From: G958295935 sp965224235
GTDB lineage: Bacteria; Chloroflexota; Dehalococcoidia; Lucifugimonadales; Lucifugimonadaceae
Direction of reading: 5' to 3'
Length of the DNA stretch: 64,000 nucleotides
Assembly (NCBI GenBank): GCA_965224235.1
Contig: CBDCYP010000001.1
Coordinates: forward strand, 310,001-374,000
In this document: positions 33,591 through 41,745 of the stretch, in pieces
Numbering within the stretch: position 1 is the first letter of the stretch
Layout: each line of letters opens with the position of its first letter
Translations under genes and position numbers: made by a program
Notes under the pieces: generated by a model
The model's input: the letters and a program-made list of their open reading frames with translations, nothing else
Databases searched by the model: none
What the model was told of the DNA's origin: nothing

Positions 33591-35069
33591 TCACACAGGC
33601 TCGGCCTGCAGCACGCCCTCTTTGACACCCACGATTTTCACTCGTTCAAAAATGTCATCGGCTGATGAATCGTCTTGGGCGCTGGCAAGACGATTCAACA
33701 CTGGGTCAGACAATGAGACCTTGCTGAACGAATCGGCGGCCGATGGCTCAATTCGTCGGCTGACAAAACCTCCAAGCGCCGCGTTGGTGAAGGCAACCCG
33801 CAGGTAGTCCTCAGTAAGGCCCGATCGTCCGCGCTGCCCTTCCCACAGTACCGTCCGCCGTCCGCCGACAGCGCCGCGTCGATACTCCGCAGCCGACTCA
33901 GAGGCCGACCTTCGCACCTCCGCCGCCCGTCTCGTCTTCGTTGCCGAGTCGATGTGGCTACCGAAGTGCGCCGCGCTCGTACCCGGGCGGGACGAGTAAG
34001 GAAAAATGTGGGCGTCCGCGAATCGCACGCTCCGCATTAAAGCAAGAGTAGTCTCGTGGTCCCGTTCCGTCTCACCCGGAAACCCGCAGATGACGTCCGT
34101 TGTGATCGAAGCGCCCGGCGCGGCCTCACGTACCGCCGCCGCCGCCCGTTCATACTCACTCGCCGTGTAACGCCGCCGCATCCTGTTCAATATGGGGTCA
34201 CTCCCGCTCTGCAGCGGCATGTGGAAGTGCGGGGCTAGTCTGCCCTGTCCGTGGCCTTCCCAAACGCCCAACAACCCCTCGTCCAGTTCCTGCGGCTGCA
34301 ATGAAGACACTCGGAGCCGCCGAATGTCCGTGCCCGTGAGGATCATGATGAGAAGTTTTCTCAGGTTGGCCCCCGGAATATCGAAACCGTAAGTGCCCAG
34401 TTGAGTGCCCGTGAGAACGACTTCTGGGCAACCGCTCTGCGAAAGAGCCCCGATACGATCGACGATTTCACTCGGCGGCAGGCTTCTTTCACGGCCTCTC
34501 ACCCTGGGAACTATGCAGTAGGCGCAGACCTGATCGCATCCTTCCTGAATCTTGACGGATGCGCGTGACCTTCCTACCGAACGGGAGACATCGGCAATAT
34601 TCAACTCCGCTTCGGCCAATTCCCCCGAATCCATCCCAACGATGCCCGAGACTACGTCGACGATTTCATGCTTGTCGTGATTGCCGTAAACGAGATCTAC
34701 CGCCCCGAATGCGTCGAATGCCGTGCGGTCCCGTTCCGGATAGCAACCCGCCGCAACAATGATCGCTCCGGGAAATCTTCGCCGCGCCGACGAGACAGCC
34801 TGCCGGGCCTTCTTGTCAGCGACGGCCGTGACGGTGCATGTGTTGACCACGTAGACGCTCGGCTCTTCGCCGTCGCGACATGCCTGAAAGCCCCTGGCCA
34901 TGAACCGCCCGGCAAGACTCTGGCTGTCGGCCATGTTCAGCTTGCAGCCATGCGTTTCTATGCGGAACGAAGGCCTGCCTGTAGACTTCCCGACTCCGGC
35001 CGACTCCGATGCTTCCGTCAGGGATGTATGGGTGGGTTCATGCATTCGTTCGTTGGTTCCGGCGGGCAT
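33591..35069 (-). CDS. mtaB: tRNA t6A37 methylthiotransferase MtaB-type
   Basis: Radical-SAM methylthiotransferase that turns t6A37 into ms2t6A37. The N-terminal UPF0004 domain provides three cluster cysteines, in THGCKLNMADS, VNTCTVTAVAD and AAGCYPERD. The radical-SAM motif is CDQVCAYCIVPRVRGRERS. The rest has the family order LTGTQLGTYGFDI, HFHMPLQSGSDPILNRMRRRYT and TDVICGFPGE. A C-terminal TRAM-like region follows with GLTEDYLRVAF. Its 492 residues exceed the usual roughly 430 by a charged N-terminal tail and a C-terminal extension; M9 at 35045 is an alternative start. The use of KLNMADS rather than MiaB-type motifs supports MtaB over MiaB. Confidence 0.92.
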   Translation of the reverse strand: MPAGTNERMHEPTHTSLTEASESAGVGKSTGRPSFRIETHGCKLNMADSQSLAGRFMARGFQACRDGEEPSVYVVNTCTVTAVADKKARQAVSSARRRFPGAIIVAAGCYPERDRTAFDAFGAVDLVYGNHDKHEIVDVVSGIVGMDSGELAEAELNIADVSRSVGRSRASVKIQEGCDQVCAYCIVPRVRGRERSLPPSEIVDRIGALSQSGCPEVVLTGTQLGTYGFDIPGANLRKLLIMILTGTDIRRLRVSSLQPQELDEGLLGVWEGHGQGRLAPHFHMPLQSGSDPILNRMRRRYTASEYERAAAAVREAAPGASITTDVICGFPGETERDHETTLALMRSVRFADAHIFPYSSRPGTSAAHFGSHIDSATKTRRAAEVRRSASESAAEYRRGAVGGRRTVLWEGQRGRSGLTEDYLRVAFTNAALGGFVSRRIEPSAADSFSKVSLSDPVLNRLASAQDDSSADDIFERVKIVGVKEGVLQAEPV

Positions 35070-35231
35070 GTTGGGCTCGAATTGTGAACTGGTTTTTCGT
35101 CATAAACAGGATCGTATCTTCAGGGTTGTTATAATCCGAGCCGCGAGTTTGGCGTGCGACACGTTCGTCCAAACTCATTGGCAGGAATGCTTAATTGCCG
35201 CCAGGCACTTCTAACCGGAAGTTTATTGCTA

Positions 35232-36473
35232 ATGACAGGGCGCGTCGTCATCACAGGCATCGGCCTGATTACACCTTTGGGCCTCAATCGCAAGAGCACG
35301 TGGTCCAGTCTCATGAAGGGCGAGTCAGGGGTCGATCGCATCACATCTTTCGACTCCGAGGGTTACGAGACCCGAATCGCTGCTGAAATCCATGGCTTCG
35401 ACGCCGCCGCAATCCTCGGGCGGCGTGAGGCAAGGCGGCTGGACAGGTTTTCGCAATTGGCCTGTGCCAGCGCCCTCGAAGCCCTTGGCCACGCAGGTCT
35501 CGACATGTCGTGGCAAGATCCCGACCGCGTAGCGGTGCTCGTCGGAAGCGGCGTCGGCGGCATTATTACGCTGTCGAACCAGTACGACGTTCTCGCCCGT
35601 CGCGGGCCGAAACGCGTCAGTCCATTTCTCATCCCAATGATGTTAAGTGACATGGCGGCAGGCCAAGTCTCCATGATGATCGGCGCAAAGGGACCGAACC
35701 TCAATACCGTGTCGGCGTGCGCAAGCGGCGCGGACGCCGTCGGAGAAGGCGCAGAGATGATTCGCCGCGGACGAGTCGACGTCGCTATCGCGGGCGGCAG
35801 CGAGGCGGCCATATGTCCGATTGGGCTGGCTGGTTTCAGCGCTTGCATGGCCCTGTCGAAGCGCAACGACGATCCGGCAGGGGCGTCGCGGCCGTTCGAC
35901 GCCGGACGGGATGGCTTTGTCCTGGGAGAAGGCGCCGGCGTACTGGTCCTCGAGGACATCGATCACGCCCGGAATCGTGGCGCCACCGTGCTGGCCGAGT
36001 TCGCTGGCTACGGCGCGACGAGCGATGCTCATCACGTCACACAGCCTGACCCCGAGGGCTTCGGCGCAGCACGGGCAATGCAGCACGCCCTCGACATGGC
36101 TGGCATGGCGCCGGAGGACATCACCTACATCAACGCGCACGGCACCTCGACTCCCCTCAACGACAAGTTCGAGACGATAGCCATGAAACGGGTCTTCAAA
36201 GACCATGCCTACAAGGTCCCAATCAGCTCTACAAAGTCGATGACCGGCCACCTTCTCGGCGCAGCGGGCGGCATCGAATCGGCATTCTCCGTGATGGCAA
36301 TCTCCGAATCGGCGATTCCGCCGACCATCAATCTCGAAGAGCCCGACCCCGACTGCGACCTGGATTACGTTCCGTACACGCCGCGCCGGGGTCGCGTGGA
36401 AACGTCCATGACCAACTCCCTGGGCTTTGGAGGCCACAACGCCAGCGTGATATTCAAGGAATTCCTGAATTAG
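35232..36473 (+). CDS. fabF: Beta-ketoacyl-ACP synthase II
   Basis: Condensing enzyme of type II fatty acid synthesis, 413 residues. The thiolase-fold protein begins MTGRVVITGIGLITPLG. It has the active-site cysteine in NTVSACASGADAVGEGAEMIRRG near residue 163, the first His in YINAHGTSTPLNDKFE near 302, the Lys in SSTKSMTGHLLGAAGG near 335 with the second His, and the Gly-rich NSLGFGGHNASVIF at the end. The frame opens at 35154, but the ATG at 35232 gives the canonical N-terminus. It stands alone here; no acpP or fabD/G neighbours are present. recJ starts 21 nt later and may be co-transcribed. Confidence 0.96.
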   Translation: MTGRVVITGIGLITPLGLNRKSTWSSLMKGESGVDRITSFDSEGYETRIAAEIHGFDAAAILGRREARRLDRFSQLACASALEALGHAGLDMSWQDPDRVAVLVGSGVGGIITLSNQYDVLARRGPKRVSPFLIPMMLSDMAAGQVSMMIGAKGPNLNTVSACASGADAVGEGAEMIRRGRVDVAIAGGSEAAICPIGLAGFSACMALSKRNDDPAGASRPFDAGRDGFVLGEGAGVLVLEDIDHARNRGATVLAEFAGYGATSDAHHVTQPDPEGFGAARAMQHALDMAGMAPEDITYINAHGTSTPLNDKFETIAMKRVFKDHAYKVPISSTKSMTGHLLGAAGGIESAFSVMAISESAIPPTINLEEPDPDCDLDYVPYTPRRGRVETSMTNSLGFGGHNASVIFKEFLN

Positions 36474-36494
36474 CTGCGCCCTGCCCCACACGCC

Positions 36495-38195
36495 ATGAGC
36501 AAGTCCGTAGTTTGGCGAATCGCCGAACCTCCACCTGACGGATTCCGCCTTGATTTGGCGGGCATTGGAGGCCCTTCCGGACCCCTTCCTGCAAGGCTTC
36601 TCTACAACCGGGGCATAACGACTGACCGGCAAGCGCGAGAATTCCTGAACCCCGATCTGGGTGGACTGTCCCCTCCGTTCGATCTCCCTGACATGGACGC
36701 CGCGTCCACCCGTTTGCTGTCCGCAGCAGCGGCCGGTGAGCGTATCGGCATCTTTGGCGATTTCGACGTCGACGGCCTGACGGGTACGGCCATTCTCGTC
36801 GACACCATCGCCCGCCTCGGAGGCGACGCCCTGCCCTATATCCCGCACAGGGAGAAGGAGGGGCACGGCCTGACGGTCGAGGCCGTCCGGTCGTTCCGGA
36901 ACTTAGGAGCAACCCTGATCGTGACCGTCGACACCGGCACAGACGCAACGGCCGAGGTCGATGCCGCCACAAGGGCCGGAATCGACACGATCATCACCGA
37001 TCATCACATTGCGACGGACGTGCTGCCAGCCGCGGTAGCAATCGTGAACCCAAACCTGTCCGATTCTCCAGGCGGAGAACTCACTGGCGCCGGCGTGGCG
37101 TTCATGCTCGGCCGGGCAATGTTCGAGCTGGCAGGAACCGAACAACCTGCCTTCCACACCGCTCTGGCAGCCCTCGGAACGATTGCCGATAGAGGACCGT
37201 TGCTCGGCGACAACCGCCGAATAACAAAAGCCGGCCTGGCCGAACTCGGACTCACGGGGCATGCAGGATTGCAGGCCCTCAAAGAGGTGTCGGGACCGGC
37301 CGGCAAATGGATCAACCCGACTGCGGAATCGGTGGCATTTCAGTTGGCGCCAAGGTTGAATGCGCCAGGCAGGTTGGGCGACGCTACGCCCAGCCTCACG
37401 TTACTTACGACCGATGACCCGGATCTGGCCCTGGATCTGGCGAGACGGTTGGACTCCACGAATCGCGAACGCCGAAAACTTGGCGACGAGCTGCACCGCC
37501 TGGCCTCTGCCCAGATTGCCGGCGAAACAGCACGGACCGCGATCGCGGCGGTTACATTCCACGGAGTTTCGGCCGGCTTGCTGGGGCCGTTGGCCGGAAG
37601 ACTATGCGAATCGATGGGAAGGCCGGCAGTCGCCGTTTCCGTTGCGGACGGCGTCGCTCGCGGCTCGGCCAGAAGTGTGGCGGAGTTCGATATTCACTCA
37701 GCCCTGAAGGCGTCCGAATCCTTGCTTACGAAATTTGGTGGCCATGCACGAGCGGCCGGTTTTACTACCTCCGCTTCGTCGTTAGATCAAGTGCTGGATG
37801 CCGTAAATAGACTGGCGGAATGGAACATGATGGGAGTCGAGCCGCAACGCGAAATTAGCGTCGACTACGAAATCGGCTTCAACGAACTCACCGCCTCGAC
37901 GTGGGACTTTGTACGGCTGCTGGGACCCTTCGGTGAGGGAAACCCGGAGCCGGTTATCGTCACCAGAGGGTTGAACGCCTCCAACGTGAGGACCGTGGGC
38001 GCAGGAGGCCAACATCTGCGTGTTGACCTTGAATCCGCAGGCTCCAATTTCCCAGCCATAGGATTTAGGCTGGGCGGCGCGCCGTTGGGCAAGGGGATTG
38101 TCGACGCCGCTTATACCCCGACCGAAAATGTCTGGCGTGGACGCCGTATCAGGGAGCTTGGCCTGCTCGACATCCGGCCGTCTGCCCGGCTCTGA
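36495..38195 (+). CDS. recJ: Single-stranded-DNA-specific exonuclease RecJ
   Basis: DHH-family 5'-3' exonuclease used in mismatch repair and RecF-pathway recombination, 566 residues. The first DHH motif area reads IFGDFDVDGLTGTAILVDTIARLGG near residue 91. The catalytic DHH is in DTIITDHHIATDVLP near 173, and LAALGTIADRGPL near 228 provides another Asp. NAPGRLGDATPSLTLL follows. The DHHA1 domain has KFGGHARAAGFT near 415 and is followed by the RecJ OB-fold (about 455-560, LLGPFGEGNPEPV). The start follows the fabF stop by 21 nt. A hairpin with TTTTT about 200 nt past the stop may terminate it. Confidence 0.95.
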   Translation: MSKSVVWRIAEPPPDGFRLDLAGIGGPSGPLPARLLYNRGITTDRQAREFLNPDLGGLSPPFDLPDMDAASTRLLSAAAAGERIGIFGDFDVDGLTGTAILVDTIARLGGDALPYIPHREKEGHGLTVEAVRSFRNLGATLIVTVDTGTDATAEVDAATRAGIDTIITDHHIATDVLPAAVAIVNPNLSDSPGGELTGAGVAFMLGRAMFELAGTEQPAFHTALAALGTIADRGPLLGDNRRITKAGLAELGLTGHAGLQALKEVSGPAGKWINPTAESVAFQLAPRLNAPGRLGDATPSLTLLTTDDPDLALDLARRLDSTNRERRKLGDELHRLASAQIAGETARTAIAAVTFHGVSAGLLGPLAGRLCESMGRPAVAVSVADGVARGSARSVAEFDIHSALKASESLLTKFGGHARAAGFTTSASSLDQVLDAVNRLAEWNMMGVEPQREISVDYEIGFNELTASTWDFVRLLGPFGEGNPEPVIVTRGLNASNVRTVGAGGQHLRVDLESAGSNFPAIGFRLGGAPLGKGIVDAAYTPTENVWRGRRIRELGLLDIRPSARL

Positions 38196-38234
38196 GTGTA
38201 AGCCAACTCGAAGACTACCCGGCGACGGCCTTCT

Positions 38235-38384
38235 CTAGGGAACCTCTGAACAACTCCGTGTTCCAATCCGTTCGCCCTGAGCTTGTCGAAGGGTTCTGGC
38301 CTCCTCCCCCATAGGGGGAGGATTCAGGAGGAGGGAACCTCCGCTCTGCCAAGCGCATCGGCCACTTGTTCAGAGATTCCCTAG
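38235..38384 (+). mobile_element. 150-bp MITE-like element, copy 1
   Basis: Non-coding element with terminal inverted repeats. The left end CTAGGGAACCTCTGAACAA faces the right end whose complement reads CTAGGGAATCTCTGAACAA, 18 of 19 matching. The inside has a strong hairpin around 'cctcctcccccatagggggagga' sequence (near 38300-38325) and the common motif CCCTGAGCTTGTCGAAGGG. A second copy at 44922-45071 is about 97 percent identical (five differences by eye). There is no transposase inside, so it would need one in trans. Confidence 0.8.
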
Positions 38385-38387
38385 ATT

Positions 38388-38416
38388 CCCGCATTCGCGA
38401 GAATGCCGGGGTTTTT
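38388..38416 (+). terminator. Candidate intrinsic terminator after recJ and the MITE
   Basis: CCCGCATTC (38388-38396), a GCGA loop, GAATGC-CGGGG with one bulge, then TTTTT (38412-38416). It is placed to end the fabF-recJ transcript. The stem also resembles a dispersed 'cccgcattcgcgagaatg' type repeat. Confidence 0.5.
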
Positions 38417-38449
38417 GAGATAGTTTCTTAGCGCAAGCGCGTAGTACGA

Positions 38450-39388
38450 CTACCTTGCGGCCGCCCTGCGCCGCCGGCGTTGCTCGCGGCCGCGGGTCGG
38501 CGTTGCGATTGAGTTCACGTCGCCGTCCGGTCGAATGAACCTGGTCTTGATAATCAGGAACGGCACCGCCACGAGGAGCACGAGAATGGCGATCAGGTGC
38601 GCTTCCTGCAGGCCCCAGAACTTGACCGGGTCGAGCCGCAGCCACTGAATTCCGAACCGGCCGATCGCATATAGCGCCAGGTAGACCACCCACAAGCTGC
38701 CGGCGGGCTTAAGCCGTCCCCGTAGCAGGAAAAGCACCCCAACCACAGCCATGTTCCAGATCATTTCGTACACGACTGCCGGGTGCACCGGCGCTTCCGG
38801 GTCGCCGTGGAATCTTTCAGCGCCTATCCTCGCCGGGCTGTCAATATGGGTGAAATACCAACCCCAGGCGAGGTCGGTCGCCCTGGCCCAGTGTTCACCG
38901 TTGATGATGTCCCCGATCCGGCCGATCGACTGCCCAATGAGCATCGCGGGGGCGGTCACGTCCATCAGTTTGCCCACAGGGTACTTGGCGAAGTACGCAT
39001 ACGCCGAGCCGGCCAGCCAGCCGCCCAGTATGCCGCCCCAAAGCCCGATCCCGCCGGACCAGATCTGGAACATACTGCCGATGTTTCCCGAGTAAGCGCC
39101 CCAGTTGTCAGCAACGTGCACAACCCTCGCGCCTATCACACCGCCGATGATCCCCCAGATCGCAACGTTGTAGACGATGTCCGGGTCGAGCCGCTCTCGG
39201 CGGGCCCACCGGGCAACGAGGTAGATGGCTACGGCAACCCCCACGAAACTGAGGAAGCCGTGCCAACTCAATGGGACGACCCCGCCACCGAATATGTTCG
39301 GGTCGAACGGTATGGGGATGGACAGAAGATTCAAGAGGGTATGTCCCAACTGCGTTGGCCGCCGCCAACACACCATGCGATCGCGCAA
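38450..39388 (-). CDS. lgt: Phosphatidylglycerol--prolipoprotein diacylglyceryl transferase
   Basis: Integral membrane enzyme that moves diacylglycerol from phosphatidylglycerol to the lipobox cysteine of prolipoproteins. The 312-residue protein has about seven hydrophobic segments. The signature GQSIGRIGDIINGEHWARAT near residue 154 contains the essential Arg, and HPAVVYEMIWN near 203 is also typical. Near the N-terminus is SWHGFLSFVGVAVAI. The C-terminal tail is very basic (RGREQRRRRRAAAR). An earlier part of the N-terminus (first 20 residues) is not conserved-looking and the true start may be internal. A lipoprotein candidate, the cytochrome c at 51.4 kb, would be a substrate. Confidence 0.93.
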   Translation of the reverse strand: MRDRMVCWRRPTQLGHTLLNLLSIPIPFDPNIFGGGVVPLSWHGFLSFVGVAVAIYLVARWARRERLDPDIVYNVAIWGIIGGVIGARVVHVADNWGAYSGNIGSMFQIWSGGIGLWGGILGGWLAGSAYAYFAKYPVGKLMDVTAPAMLIGQSIGRIGDIINGEHWARATDLAWGWYFTHIDSPARIGAERFHGDPEAPVHPAVVYEMIWNMAVVGVLFLLRGRLKPAGSLWVVYLALYAIGRFGIQWLRLDPVKFWGLQEAHLIAILVLLVAVPFLIIKTRFIRPDGDVNSIATPTRGREQRRRRRAAAR

Positions 39389-39566
39389 AAAGTCACGTTG
39401 ATGTATCCACGATTCCGGTGTTTTATCATTGTCCCAGGGCCAGTCAGGTTTTCGATTCTAGGTTCCGCCCCATACAGCGTCAAACCAGTTCTGCCCTGCC
39501 GCAAACCGCGGACGGCAGCGAAACGGAACGCAGCGGCCAACACGTAATCCACAAAGACACACCGAT

Positions 39567-40553
39567 ATGCCAGCAACTTTGGGCGCCGCCCGACAACACA
39601 TTGACCTGTTCCTCGAATACGCCGCCGTAGAGCGCGGCCTCTCGCGCAACACGCTGAGCTCATACTCGGCGGACCTCACCAACGCCGCGGAGTTCTTCGC
39701 CCTTCGAGCCAGCAGCGCCGATTGGTCGTGGGACCAACTCGACGTCGAAGCATTCACCGCGTATATGGATGATTTGGACGAGCGTGGATACGCAATAACC
39801 TCCCGCGCACGAAAGATCGCCTCACTAAGAGCCTGTATGCGGTTCCTCAACGACGAAGGCATCACCGCCTCAAATGTCCTCGCCACCGTACGAGCCCCCA
39901 AGGGCGGCAAAACGCTGCCAAAGGCCCTGTCGATCGATGAGATGAACACGCTCCTCGACTCGTTGCTGTCAGAAACATCCCCCGCGGGGTTGCGTGACAG
40001 GTCCATGATCGAATTGATGTACGCGGCCGGCTTACGCGTCAGCGAACTCGTTGCGCTCGATCTGCAGCACGTCGACATGTCGTACGGACAGGTCAGGGCA
40101 ATGGGAAAGGGCCGCAAGGAACGCATCATCCCGTTGCACGACGGCGCAATCGAATTATTAGACGCCTACCTTAAGGACGGCCGGCATCATCTCGCAACCG
40201 ACTCCACCGACAACGCGCTGTTCCTGAACCACCGCGGCGGCAGACTAACCAGGCAGGGGTTTTGGCTGGCGCTTCGAAGCGTAGGAACCCGGGCCGGCAT
40301 CACGAGCCATATCACTCCGCACGCGCTACGCCACAGCTTTGCGACCCACCTGCTTCGAGGCGGCGCATCGCTACGGCATGTGCAAGAACTCCTAGGTCAC
40401 GCTAGCATCTCTACCACCCAGGTTTACACACACCTGACCTCGGAACACCGGCGGCAGCAGTACGACGCCGCACATCCAAGAGCGGAAGATCCGCCGACAG
40501 GAAGTGTTTCTGGCGACGAAAAAAGGGATGGACATGACGGTAATCACAATTGA
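39567..40553 (+). CDS. xerC: Tyrosine recombinase XerC/XerD-type
   Basis: Site-specific recombinase of 328 residues. Chromosomal Xer proteins resolve chromosome dimers at dif. The N-terminal SAM-like core-binding domain starts with IDLFLEYAAVERGLSRNTLSSYSADL. The catalytic domain shows the Arg in YAAGLRVSELVALDL near 150, the Lys region MGKGRKERIIPLH near 178, HALRHSFATHLLRGGASLRHVQELLGHASI with HxxR near 250, and the nucleophile Tyr in TTQVYTHL. Proximity to housekeeping genes favours a chromosomal XerC/D over a phage integrase. A C-terminal tail of about 35 polar residues is longer than usual and overlaps the next gene start by 20 nt. Confidence 0.88.
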   Translation: MPATLGAARQHIDLFLEYAAVERGLSRNTLSSYSADLTNAAEFFALRASSADWSWDQLDVEAFTAYMDDLDERGYAITSRARKIASLRACMRFLNDEGITASNVLATVRAPKGGKTLPKALSIDEMNTLLDSLLSETSPAGLRDRSMIELMYAAGLRVSELVALDLQHVDMSYGQVRAMGKGRKERIIPLHDGAIELLDAYLKDGRHHLATDSTDNALFLNHRGGRLTRQGFWLALRSVGTRAGITSHITPHALRHSFATHLLRGGASLRHVQELLGHASISTTQVYTHLTSEHRRQQYDAAHPRAEDPPTGSVSGDEKRDGHDGNHN

Positions 40554-41289
40554 AGGTCGAGTAGGCGCGGGGGCGTATCTCCTCTCTAGGGCTGTTGCCC
40601 GCGACATGGGCATCGACTTTGTCGACCGGCTTGTCCTCGCCGACGTAGCGCGGCGAGTCGGCGCCACGGTCGGGGCCCTCGTGGACACAGAACGCCGCGT
40701 TCCCACTTTTGCGTCGCGATTGGCACAGGGCGTCCAGCGCATGCTGCAAAAATCCGCCGTCGCCGGACTCGGAGGCGACCCATATTTCGGCCCGGGTATC
40801 GATACGCTCCTCGCCCGCCCCTATTCCGAGATGGAAGAAACCCCTGCCACTGCGGCCGAGGAGATCGACGAACAACACTTCATCGATACCGCCGCAAGCG
40901 TGATCCGCGACATCGCGGAAGTCGGCAACTGCGTGATCCACGACCGCGGCGCCGGCGTCATCCTTGCCGACCGGCAAGACGTACTGCGCGTTGGGGTCGT
41001 CGCAAGGATGGAAGACCGCATTACCCGCACCATGCAACGGGAGCGGCTCGACGAAGAATCGGCGCGGGAATTGATTCGCCACGCAGACAATGCTCAGCAC
41101 CGCTACTTCGCCAAAGCATTCGACAGCAGCCCGATCGACCCTTTCTTGTATCATTTCATGTGGAACACGTCCAACGTCTCGATCGACTACGCGACGCATA
41201 TAACGATAGACGCAGCCCGGACGATGGCCGAAAAAGGGCTCCGTTGGGCATCGCAGGAGGCTGACGTAACGGTCAGTCCAACCCCCTAA
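40534..41289 (+). CDS. Cytidylate kinase-like family protein
   Basis: A 251-residue P-loop protein of the cytidylate_kin2 type. It starts MTVITIEGRVGAGAYLLSRAVARDMGIDFVDR. The phosphate loop GRVGAGAY lacks the usual Lys-Ser/Thr, a known feature of this group. Later are VIRDIAEVGNCVIHDRGAGVIL near 128, RMEDRITRTMQRERLDEESARELIRHADNAQHRYFAKAF near 157 (the lid with basic residues) and a C-terminal domain. Function is unproven; a nucleotide or small-molecule kinase is possible. Its ATG lies within the end of the xerC frame with AAAAGGG upstream, so translation is probably coupled. Confidence 0.7.
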   Translation: MTVITIEGRVGAGAYLLSRAVARDMGIDFVDRLVLADVARRVGATVGALVDTERRVPTFASRLAQGVQRMLQKSAVAGLGGDPYFGPGIDTLLARPYSEMEETPATAAEEIDEQHFIDTAASVIRDIAEVGNCVIHDRGAGVILADRQDVLRVGVVARMEDRITRTMQRERLDEESARELIRHADNAQHRYFAKAFDSSPIDPFLYHFMWNTSNVSIDYATHITIDAARTMAEKGLRWASQEADVTVSPTP

Positions 41290-41314
41290 GTCCGGATAGG
41301 GCAACAGAATTCCC

Positions 41315-41668
41315 ATGCCACCCAAAAGACCAGCAAGAAAACGAAATCAAAAGTCACCCAGACAGCGAAGCCGTCGCGAAAGCGCGCCGAATGTATACGT
41401 GCAAGGTAGTGAGTCCCGGCGCCAGGACGACGCGCCAACTCGTGCGACCGCAGCTGTTCCGGCCGCTGCCGGACGAGGCCCCGCCGGTCTCGCCGCGACC
41501 TCCGGAGGCGCTCCCGTCATCACTCGCGCCCGCAGCGGGCAGCGTCGCCAGGGACGTCAGCGGTCCGAAGTTTTCGCTCGCTCCCTTCCAGCCGAACTTC
41601 GCAAACTCTCCATTCTCGTAGCAGCCGTCGTAGTGGCCCTCGCTGTGCTCACCGTAGTACTCAGATAG
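41315..41668 (+). CDS. Small basic, C-terminally anchored protein of unknown function
   Basis: A 117-residue protein I do not recognise. The first 30 residues are Arg/Lys-rich, followed by an Ala/Gly/Thr-rich low-complexity middle and a second basic stretch. The last 21 residues form a single transmembrane helix (ILVAAVVVALAVLTVVL) ending in one Arg. With no signal peptide it would be tail-anchored with the basic part in the cytosol, perhaps touching DNA or RNA. It lies 25 nt after the kinase-like gene and 77 nt before uvrC on the same strand. It could be a genuine small membrane protein of this lineage. Confidence 0.5.
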   Translation: MPPKRPARKRNQKSPRQRSRRESAPNVYVQGSESRRQDDAPTRATAAVPAAAGRGPAGLAATSGGAPVITRARSGQRRQGRQRSEVFARSLPAELRKLSILVAAVVVALAVLTVVLR

Positions 41669-41745
41669 ACCGCCTCGACCGTCTCCCCCGCCCTGCCGCC
41701 TCCGGGCCATCACAAACAGCCGGGCGGGACTGATCCGGAGGGATT

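Noticed and set aside
35643..36866. 407-codon minus-strand frame across fabF and recJ.
   Set aside because: It is antisense to two confidently identified genes and has no family likeness.
39567..40553. Phage or island integrase.
   Set aside because: The recombinase sits among housekeeping genes with no attachment repeats or cargo next to it, fitting chromosomal XerC/D better.
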